From Paenibacillus illinoisensis NBRC 15959 (GTDB lineage Bacteria; Bacillota; Bacilli; Paenibacillales; Paenibacillaceae): a stretch of DNA of 44,836 bases. Position numbers and translations under genes: made by a program. The notes beneath the pieces were generated by a model. That model searched no databases. It saw nothing but the letters and a program-made list of their open reading frames with translations, and was not told the DNA's origin. How positions within the stretch are numbered: position 1 is the stretch's first letter; the number at the start of each line of letters is the position of its first letter. The stretch is from the NCBI RefSeq assembly GCF_004000925.1, contig NZ_BIME01000022.1, positions 1 through 44,836 of the forward strand, given 5' to 3'. This document shows positions 34,681 through 41,702 of this stretch, piece by piece.

Positions 34681-37194
34681 TTATTTCACCAATTGACCAC
34701 GCGTAACGCCCAGTTGGTTGGTTGCTTTCAATGTTTTCCACACTTGTGTACCGCTGATCTCGCCGCGAAGTGCACGGTTGTACAGATCAATAACCTCCAT
34801 AACCTGCTCCGGCGTCTCTTCCAGGAACTCGACGCGGTAACGGGATACACCCAGGTCCATGAAGTTGGTCAGGTACTCGGCACCCGACTGTTCCACTGCG
34901 TTATAAACGGTATTACGGCAGCCTTCATCCACACGTACGGGGTGAGACATGCCAATCCGGTCTTGCAGGGATGCACGCTGTTCTTCACAAGGGCGTCCAC
35001 AGTTCGTATAATCCGTTCCTTCACTCATAAAAGTACAATACACGCAGTGCTCCGTATGGAACATCGGCAGATGCTGATGAATAACCACTTCGGTCTGGCT
35101 TGTACGGGAATTACCCAGCAGATCAACCATTTGTTGAATATTCAGGTCATAGGATGGCGTGATCCAGTCACATCCTGCTTCCAGGAACAGTTCAACAGCC
35201 TTATGGTTGGCGATGTTCAATGAGAAGTCACCGATCAGTTCAGGATGATCCGCATCCGGGTTCTCCATCCGGTGGCGCAGGTAGAAGTACAGCGCACCTG
35301 TATTACGTACCAGCACAGCGTCTGGCTTCAGACGCAGGATGTTGTTGTGGTATCCGTTCTCGCCCGGCATGTGAATGCGCGGTGTTGCCAGGGCAATCTT
35401 GCGGCCAGCGGCATGTACGGCTTCCACAGCTGCCGGGAACTGCTTGATAAACTCGAAGTCGGCGTAGATCATGCCGACACCCGCTTCCAGCGCTGCCTCG
35501 ACTTGAGGCAGGCTGCGGCAGAGCGCGGTCAGCTCCGCTTGACCGCGAGCCACTGGCGATGCCGGTTTAACCGCATCGCCGTAAACTTCCACCGCCCGTT
35601 TCACGTAGACGGGCGGTTTAGGGCGCTCGCCTGCGAGCTGTTCCACCGCCTGACGGCGAATGTTATTCAGCTCGCGCATCGGGATGATGACGTCACCGTG
35701 CAGGTTGACGTCCAATTCTTCCAGCTGGAACACCGTGCCGCCCAGACGTCCGAATTGCTCCTCGAGCAATTCATAGGTCATTGGACGCTTCTGGGCAATG
35801 TCCAGTTCCATCTCGGAATCGATCCGGACGGTCGTGCCTTTCTGCACGTCTGTCCACCAAGTGCTGAGCGGCTGCCCAGGGCTGCCGATGACTTTTACTT
35901 TTATCGGGAATACACGGTACGGCTTCTCGGTCTCGAAGCTCTGACGCAGACGTTTGTCCAGCGCAGGGTCATTCGTTTTCCACACTTTGTCGCCAACCTT
36001 CACGCGGCGCAGATCCACGTCACTACGACCTGGCACGATGTCCACGATCCAGCCTTCACCGGCTTCGCCTTCGATTTTCACGCCTTTACGACGTACATCG
36101 TATACCCGTCCGCCTTCTTCCTTCTGCGTTGGATCACCAGCGTCAAACACGATGCCGTCTCCACGCTTCACAGGTGCGTCCAGCTTCAACACAACACCGT
36201 CACGCAGAACTTGATCCACGCGTCCGAGGTAAACACCACGGCTTTTCGGGAACGTACCATCTACCAGCTGTTTGTTATTCGTCCCGTCCAGGAAACCATG
36301 TGTGAAGCCACGGGAGAAGCTTTGCTGCAGCTCACGGATTTCTTCCTTGCTTGGTGGCGTATTGTCACCGTCGAAGTAACGGTCAATTGCTTTGCGGTAT
36401 TTGCTGACCACGTTCGCCACGTATTCCGGGGTTTTGAGACGACCTTCGATCTTGAAGGAAGTTACGCCTGCTTCGATCAGTTCCGGCATCAGGTCAATGG
36501 CAGCCAGGTCCTTCGGAGACAGCAGGTATGCGACATCACCCATCGGCTTATGCTCTCCGTCGATCATCAAGTCATATGGCAAACGGCAAGCCTGTGCACA
36601 TTCACCGCGGTTGGCAGAACGTCCACCCCACATCTCGGAGGTCAGACATTGTCCTGAATACGATACACACAGTGCACCATGCACGAATACTTCCATTGGA
36701 AGTTTCGCCTGTTCACCAATCTTCTGAATCTGCTTGAGATTGTTTTCCCGTCCAAGAACGACACGCTCCATATCAAACGGCTTCGTAAACTCAACCGCTT
36801 CCGGTGATGTAATCGTCATTTGAGTGGAACCGTGAATCGGGAAATCCGGTGAGATCTCGCGAATCAGTTTCACCAAGCCCAAATCCTGTACGATCACGGC
36901 ATCTACGCCAGCATCGACACATGCGTCGATCAGTTCCTTGGCATCCGCCAATTCATTTTCAAAAATCAATATATTAAAGGTCAAGAACCCTTTTACGCCA
37001 TAACTGTGCAAAAACGCCATAATCTCCGGCAGCTCTTCCATGCGGAAATTGTTCGCGCGTGCCCGAGCATTAAACTTTTCGACTCCGAAGAAAATCGCAT
37101 CCGCGCCATTGGCCACCGCCGAACGCATACAATCCCAGTCACCTGCAGGTGCCAGAAGCTCGACGTCTTCTCTTCGTAATGTTGCTGTTTTCAT
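34681..37194 (-). CDS. U32 family protein (RlhA-like rRNA/tRNA-modification type)
   Basis: 837 aa from the ATG at 37194, with GGGGAGG five to eight bases upstream; the frame opens 15 bases earlier inside that ribosome site. The U32 signature EVFVHGALCVSYSGQCLTS is present, preceded by VELLAPAGDWDCMRSAVANGADAIFFG. Despite the 'peptidase' label, E. coli U32 proteins act in RNA hydroxylation (RlhA on 23S rRNA, TrhP on tRNA). The long form with a middle domain and a C-terminal half with a cysteine cluster (HCVYC, then NCGRPC) fits RlhA best and could hold an iron-sulfur cluster. Substrate not shown. A small CCGGC-GGAG-GCCGG hairpin (37225-37212) stands just before the ribosome site. Confidence 0.88.
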   Translation of the reverse strand: MKTATLRREDVELLAPAGDWDCMRSAVANGADAIFFGVEKFNARARANNFRMEELPEIMAFLHSYGVKGFLTFNILIFENELADAKELIDACVDAGVDAVIVQDLGLVKLIREISPDFPIHGSTQMTITSPEAVEFTKPFDMERVVLGRENNLKQIQKIGEQAKLPMEVFVHGALCVSYSGQCLTSEMWGGRSANRGECAQACRLPYDLMIDGEHKPMGDVAYLLSPKDLAAIDLMPELIEAGVTSFKIEGRLKTPEYVANVVSKYRKAIDRYFDGDNTPPSKEEIRELQQSFSRGFTHGFLDGTNNKQLVDGTFPKSRGVYLGRVDQVLRDGVVLKLDAPVKRGDGIVFDAGDPTQKEEGGRVYDVRRKGVKIEGEAGEGWIVDIVPGRSDVDLRRVKVGDKVWKTNDPALDKRLRQSFETEKPYRVFPIKVKVIGSPGQPLSTWWTDVQKGTTVRIDSEMELDIAQKRPMTYELLEEQFGRLGGTVFQLEELDVNLHGDVIIPMRELNNIRRQAVEQLAGERPKPPVYVKRAVEVYGDAVKPASPVARGQAELTALCRSLPQVEAALEAGVGMIYADFEFIKQFPAAVEAVHAAGRKIALATPRIHMPGENGYHNNILRLKPDAVLVRNTGALYFYLRHRMENPDADHPELIGDFSLNIANHKAVELFLEAGCDWITPSYDLNIQQMVDLLGNSRTSQTEVVIHQHLPMFHTEHCVYCTFMSEGTDYTNCGRPCEEQRASLQDRIGMSHPVRVDEGCRNTVYNAVEQSGAEYLTNFMDLGVSRYRVEFLEETPEQVMEVIDLYNRALRGEISGTQVWKTLKATNQLGVTRGQLVK

Positions 37195-37304
37195 GTAGAT
37201 CCTCCCCATAACCGGCCTCCGCCGGATTTCATCCCTGTTTCCTCATACATTAGCCTGTACCTTCATCCCGTACGCCTGCATTGTCACTGTATCGCTATAT
37301 CTAT

Positions 37305-37333
37305 ACATTATGTCTGTATTGCCTGATTCCCAA
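37305..37333 (-). promoter_or_regulatory. Candidate promoter of the U32 gene
   Basis: Minus-strand TTGGGA (37333-37328), 17-bp spacer and TAATGT (37310-37305), about 110 bases before the start. The gap 37195-37685 otherwise holds the repeat copy C and the terminator at 37647; 37340-37470 shows nothing I can name. Confidence 0.4.
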
Positions 37334-37472
37334 GCCTACAGTCATCTTTATTTATCAGATCAGCAGTCATAACTCCTGAACTAAGATATTGTACCACTTC
37401 TGCACTCACTCTTCTACGCTTTCCTGAAAAAACCGTTTACCATTTTCATTTCCATCTGCTGACTTATAATTT

Positions 37473-37622
37473 TACACTTTACCACTCCGATTGCAGTACC
37501 ATCTTCCGATCGCTGTTATCCCCGGATTTTTTTGATTCCCTTTACTAAAGGGGAAAATCCCGTGATAAAGGCGAACGCTCCGCTTCTTCAGATTGGTTCT
37601 GCACTCTTCGTTCCGTGTAATA
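37473..37622 (-). repeat. Intergenic structured repeat, copy C (upstream of the U32 gene)
   Basis: Nearly the same as copy A. Arms 37516-37530 and 37554-37568 pair at 13 of 15 positions around cccttt/aaaggg (37538-37543, 37547-37552). The second hairpin GCGGA-GCG-TTCGC (minus strand) has a G-U pair where the plus strand would have A-C, which favours a minus-strand RNA. It lies between the terminator of the downstream-oriented neighbour and the U32 promoter, that is outside both transcription units as drawn. Confidence 0.85.
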
Positions 37623-37646
37623 TTGGATTCATTTGATTTGAAATAT

Positions 37647-37674
37647 AAAAACCGGAAGGTCTCTGACCCTCCGG
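37647..37674 (-). terminator. Terminator of the secreted-protein operon
   Basis: Minus-strand CCGGAGGGTC and GACCTTCCGG pair with one mismatch across a three-base loop, followed by TTTTTATATTT. Confidence 0.85.
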
Positions 37675-37685
37675 CATAAACTTCA

Positions 37686-39584
37686 TTATTTTGTAAAAGT
37701 AAATGATTTCACGGCTTTTTCCAGCGCTGCGGTCTGCACATCCGTTTTGTTGGCATCATTTAGTCCCGTCGTAATCGTATACGTCATTCCATTCTGTTCA
37801 AAGACGATCTGCTGCCCGGTATACGGTACGCCATTGTCCAGTTCATGATACGTGAAGGAGAACGCCGGAACACCAGCAATGGTCGTCTCCCCACTGTTCA
37901 GCAGCTTGAAGTTTTTCCGCGTTTTCGCAGCCTCCTCATAAGCTTCTCTCAGCTGGCTTACCGTCATTTCGACCGATTGATCCTCGTTCACACCAATGGA
38001 GAATTGACCGCCTGTGAACGTATAAACAACGGGAGAATACTCGAATCGGTCATTATACGCCGTCCAGTAACGCGGAATGTCGACGCTATAATGGTACCGT
38101 TTGGACGTGCGTGTTAAAGTCTTCGTTTTATCGGTCAAATACGGATCTTCATCCAGTTGTCCGAAGTTATCGGATACGGTGTCAAAATCAATCACAACAC
38201 TCTTCATGATCCGCTCAAACCATTCCCGATCCTGAGTCTGCTCCTCAGGGAATGTGTATTCGGCATAATACCGATAACTGTTCTTCTGCAAAAGTACATC
38301 GAACTCGGTCTGCCATCCGTCACCGAAGTTATAACGGAACTCATTGACCTCCGCCGTTTCGCCGGAAACGTCAATGGTATACGAACGAATCGGTTCGTAA
38401 CTTTCAGGTGTGAACGTTTCTCGCATCCATTTGTCCAGTTGACTGCTCCAGTCTTTTACGGTTGCCCCGGCTGGCGCTGAGGTTACGCGCATTTGCAAAA
38501 ACGCACCATCCTTGGACTCATAAGTCATCTGTGTATTATCCATGGACCAACCTGCCGGGACATTCAGTTCGATGCCGTAATCGTCATTCCATGCGGAACG
38601 CATGCCATTATCGACGGTGGACAGATCCTTAATGGTCCGATCCGATTGCACGTAGGTAGGCTGGAATGAGTTGAGGAACGCGGCACGTTTGTTCAGATCC
38701 TTGTAGTTCATCGCATCGTAATCCGCCAGGTAAACGTCATATTGACGCCCATTATTAATGTACTGGCGCATCTCCCATAACATGCCGTCCGTATCTTTAA
38801 CCACGATCCGAGCATAAGGCGTTTTGCCTTTGGCAACGGATTCCCGGTCCAGCACCGTATCCCCCGATTGCTTGGCCTCCTGCACCAGCTGCTGCAGCAT
38901 GTCATCCGAATCCAGAGCTACATCCTGGTCGCTAACATACACCTCAAGATAATAGCTGCTGTCTGCCGAGCCAAACGTCATCATCCGCTCCTGTTCACCC
39001 GTTTGCAAAACCATCAGGTCTGCCGGGTAATTAATGGACCAGCCGTAATAGCTGTTGCCGATTCTTGTTTTGCCTGCGTCGAGATCGATACCACCCTCAT
39101 CCTCTTCCACGGAATCATCTGTTTGCAGTAATCGAATGACCACTTCCCCGGAACTGCTTGGAGCGAGCGTCGCTCCAATGCCGGCAGCTACCGGACGAAG
39201 CGGGACCATAAGCACACCATTCACCATTTTGGGAGCGGCACCCATTTCCTTTTTGACCCCATCCACCCAGGCAACGGAGCTGCCAATCGTTAAGGTGACC
39301 GTGTGCGGTCCTTCCTTCACTTTGATAACATCATTTTTCTCCAGCCGAATTTCGCTGCCAAACGCCTTCTTGAAGACACCGACAGGCACCATCGTCACAC
39401 CCTTAACCTTATATGGTTTGGCGATCGCTTGCTTGCTGCCGTTGATGTAGGCGCTCGTGCTTCCGGCTTGGATCCGCAGCTCGTTCGTCGTATATTCAGC
39501 TGCCCATACAGGCATTGCAGCACCCATGGCTAGCATCCCGGTTAACACCCCTGTGCTCAGCACACGTAAAAATGACTTCTTCAT
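37686..39584 (-). CDS. Secreted protein with copper-amine-oxidase-N-like domain and PsbP-like repeats
   Basis: 632 aa from the ATG at 39584; GAGAGG lies 13 bases upstream, and a TTG nine bases earlier is possible. The signal peptide MKKSFLRVLSTGVLTGMLAM ends near PVWA-AE. A copper-amine-oxidase-N-like domain follows (about 30-150: GVTMVPVGVFKKAFG, VNGVLMVPLRPVAAGIG), a fold used as a stalk or wall-binding module in Paenibacillus. Three related units then occur, each opening with a YGWSINYPADL, YGIELNVPAGWS or YHYSVDIPRYWT type segment, like PsbP/DUF1795 domains. No enzyme motif seen. Its gene follows the HtrA-like protease by about 40 bases, so they are probably cotranscribed and may meet at the cell surface. 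Confidence 0.8.
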   Translation of the reverse strand: MKKSFLRVLSTGVLTGMLAMGAAMPVWAAEYTTNELRIQAGSTSAYINGSKQAIAKPYKVKGVTMVPVGVFKKAFGSEIRLEKNDVIKVKEGPHTVTLTIGSSVAWVDGVKKEMGAAPKMVNGVLMVPLRPVAAGIGATLAPSSSGEVVIRLLQTDDSVEEDEGGIDLDAGKTRIGNSYYGWSINYPADLMVLQTGEQERMMTFGSADSSYYLEVYVSDQDVALDSDDMLQQLVQEAKQSGDTVLDRESVAKGKTPYARIVVKDTDGMLWEMRQYINNGRQYDVYLADYDAMNYKDLNKRAAFLNSFQPTYVQSDRTIKDLSTVDNGMRSAWNDDYGIELNVPAGWSMDNTQMTYESKDGAFLQMRVTSAPAGATVKDWSSQLDKWMRETFTPESYEPIRSYTIDVSGETAEVNEFRYNFGDGWQTEFDVLLQKNSYRYYAEYTFPEEQTQDREWFERIMKSVVIDFDTVSDNFGQLDEDPYLTDKTKTLTRTSKRYHYSVDIPRYWTAYNDRFEYSPVVYTFTGGQFSIGVNEDQSVEMTVSQLREAYEEAAKTRKNFKLLNSGETTIAGVPAFSFTYHELDNGVPYTGQQIVFEQNGMTYTITTGLNDANKTDVQTAALEKAVKSFTFTK

Positions 39585-39626
39585 TCCATTCAATCGTCCT
39601 CTCTGATCCGGGTCGTTCACCGGGCT

Positions 39627-40790
39627 TTATTGTTCTTCATCTACCGGAAACGGCTCTAATTCCTCTTCTTGGATATCTGCACGATCCGCAAGCACCAAAG
39701 TACGTGTGACGATATCACCATCGGTTTGCATCAGCAGTTTCACTTTTTGCCCGGGTACATATTTCTTGAGCAGCTCATTAATATCCACAACGGAAGAGAC
39801 ACGTGTACCCGCTACGCTGTATAACACGTCTCCTTCCTGGATCTTGGCTTTCTTCGCTTCACTGGACAGCACACCCGTGATCGTGAGCGGATCGTCCGTA
39901 GGCAGACCCACAATCGCAGACCAGCTCTCTTCGAGCTGCAGACCGAGGCTTGCCCGTTTGATTTTGCCGTATTCAAAAAACTGATTGATAATATATTGAA
40001 CGGTATCCACAGGAATCGAAAATCCCATATTCTCGACACCCACCGCTGAAAACTTCATGGAATTAATGCCCACAACCTCCCCCTTGAGGTTAACGAGAGG
40101 TCCCCCGCTGTTCCCCGGGTTAATGGCTGTATCCGTTTGAATCAAACGATAAGTTGCCTCCACTCCGCGATTCAGGCCACTAATGACACCCACGGTTGCC
40201 GAGTTTCGCAGGGAGAAGGAGATGGGTGTACCAATAGCGACAACTGTCTCGCCGACTGAGGTTTGAGAAGCTTTGGCAAACATCGCCGGTTTAAGCGATT
40301 TGGCATTGATTTTGATCAGCGCCAGATCACTCAGTGGATCGCTATATGTTTTCGTAATTTTATATGTATTACCATCGGTCGTCACAACCAAGGCGTTGCT
40401 TAATCCATCCACTACATGTGCGTTGGTCACAATCCAGCCATTGGAGCGTATAATCACGCCGGTCCCATGAGCCAGGTTATAGCGGTCTGTCGTGACCCCT
40501 TCCTGCCCTGCATCCGCTTTGCCAATGATACCAACAACAGATGGTGACACCTTCTCGATTACTTTAGGAATGGCTTCATTCCCCTTGTACTGATAGGTTC
40601 CCGTTTTTGCATCATACTGGCCATTCCCACCGATGGACTTGACCAAATCAGCGGCACTGACATACACTTGTCCGTCCACGACTTTGGCCTTCATGCCAAC
40701 CGATTCTGCTGCTCCAGCCGTAGACGCAACACTCACCCCGAGTACAGCAGCCATACACACTGCCATGCATTTTTTCCCCAACGATCTCAT
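39627..40790 (-). CDS. Secreted HtrA-like serine protease with stalk-type N-terminus and PDZ domain
   Basis: 387 aa from the ATG at 40790, with AGGTG five bases upstream; the frame opens earlier without support. Signal peptide to about residue 28 (STAGA-AES). Residues 36-70 (VDGQVYVSAADLVKSIGGNG) resemble half of a copper-amine-oxidase-N domain. The trypsin-like core has H125 (TNAHVVDG), D155 (SDLALIK) and S228 (GNSGGPL), a full triad. A PDZ domain follows (GVLSSEAKKAKIQEGDVLYSV), ending in an acidic tail. HtrA proteins degrade or refold damaged exported proteins; unlike B. subtilis HtrA it has a cleavable signal rather than a cytoplasmic domain. It heads a two-gene unit with the PsbP-like protein. 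Confidence 0.92.
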   Translation of the reverse strand: MRSLGKKCMAVCMAAVLGVSVASTAGAAESVGMKAKVVDGQVYVSAADLVKSIGGNGQYDAKTGTYQYKGNEAIPKVIEKVSPSVVGIIGKADAGQEGVTTDRYNLAHGTGVIIRSNGWIVTNAHVVDGLSNALVVTTDGNTYKITKTYSDPLSDLALIKINAKSLKPAMFAKASQTSVGETVVAIGTPISFSLRNSATVGVISGLNRGVEATYRLIQTDTAINPGNSGGPLVNLKGEVVGINSMKFSAVGVENMGFSIPVDTVQYIINQFFEYGKIKRASLGLQLEESWSAIVGLPTDDPLTITGVLSSEAKKAKIQEGDVLYSVAGTRVSSVVDINELLKKYVPGQKVKLLMQTDGDIVTRTLVLADRADIQEEELEPFPVDEEQ

Positions 40791-40978
40791 CTTTTCACCT
40801 AACCCTCTCCATATATCCTCCGTTATGCGACATCCCAGCATCCAACTCTATGGATTTCTTGTCTCTATCATCTGCTATACCGGTATCCTCCAATTTAACA
40901 TACATATTCTTCCTGTACAAATGTTTTCAGTCCTACTTTTACTCGCAAAAACATGGCTTCGCACATGCCCACCAGCAC

Positions 40979-41014
40979 ACAAAAAAACACCCTCCACCAT
41001 TACCCAGGAAAGTG
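40979..41014 (-). terminator. Terminator after the small membrane protein
   Basis: Minus-strand ACACTTTCC pairs with GGAGGGTGT using G-U pairs, followed by seven T. It separates the small gene at 41050 from the protease unit. Confidence 0.75.
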
Positions 41015-41049
41015 TTTTGTCTGATTCCGTTTGCTATTTTTTGAACACC

Positions 41050-41259
41050 CTAACTAAACCAGTTCTTAATCATTGCATAGTCCGTCATTAGGAAGACAAG
41101 CAGACTGACTACTGCAAATCCAATCGCAAACAGATTCTTCTTCGGTGCTCGAAGAAGACGAACCACACCAATAAAAATAATGATTGTAAACAGAATGACA
41201 AAAATATCAAATGCATTAAAATTGGATGTACTCGCCGTGGCAGCTTCTGCAAACAGCAT
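41050..41259 (-). CDS. Small two-helix membrane protein
   Basis: 69 aa. Two hydrophobic segments (FDIFVILFTIIIFIGVVRLL and LFAIGFAVVSLLVFLMTDYAMI) are joined by RAPKKN, so both ends would lie outside. GAGGGGG stands 11 bases before the ATG. The pattern recalls the DUF2759 group of Bacillales, but I cannot confirm this. It has its own terminator and is followed upstream by a long empty gap, so it is probably a single-gene unit. Confidence 0.6.
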   Translation of the reverse strand: MLFAEAATASTSNFNAFDIFVILFTIIIFIGVVRLLRAPKKNLFAIGFAVVSLLVFLMTDYAMIKNWFS

Positions 41260-41470
41260 GGATAGACAGACCCCCTCACCATAGTTGAACAGCTAACGCA
41301 TACCCTAATATCTTCCTCTATGTTATCTGTCCCCTGCTAGTAATGCAAGCCCTATCATCCAGAAAAATGAAAAAAATCCAGTTCGAACTCGGATTGCTGT
41401 AATGCCTGCCCTACCTCATATGTAAACACTTTCAATGAAATAACTATTATGCTAACTTCAGTGAAAAAGG

Positions 41471-41546
41471 AATAACCCCTCTTTGAATGGAGCAAGGCAC
41501 TCATCGGAAAATAAATACCTCGCCCTTCATCAAAAGAAGGGTTATT
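41471..41546. repeat. 76-bp element bounded by imperfect inverted repeats, uvrA-small gene gap
   Basis: aataacccctctttga (41471-41486) and tcaaaagaagggttatt (41530-41546) are inverted repeats of 16-17 bases, and a shorter cccttc/gaaggg hairpin lies inside the right part (41523-41541). No T tract follows on either strand, so it is not a clear terminator. The rest of the 443-bp gap (41260-41702) shows nothing I can name; a terminator for uvrA was not found. Confidence 0.45.
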
Positions 41547-41702
41547 GATTACAGAGATATATCCACCCCACTTAGCTAGTCAACAATTTACGTTTTCGAC
41601 CCAGCTTGAAGCCAGGACAGAGACAAGTAAATGGTACTTGATTCAAGTAGGGTGAATGGTCACTCATTTTTCATTTGATTTCAACGAACTATAATGTGCT
41701 AC

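Noticed and set aside
35245..36657. 470-aa plus-strand open frame
   Set aside because: It is the complement of the U32 gene, which has the U32 signature and a ribosome site. The plus-strand protein has no recognisable motif and is an antisense shadow.
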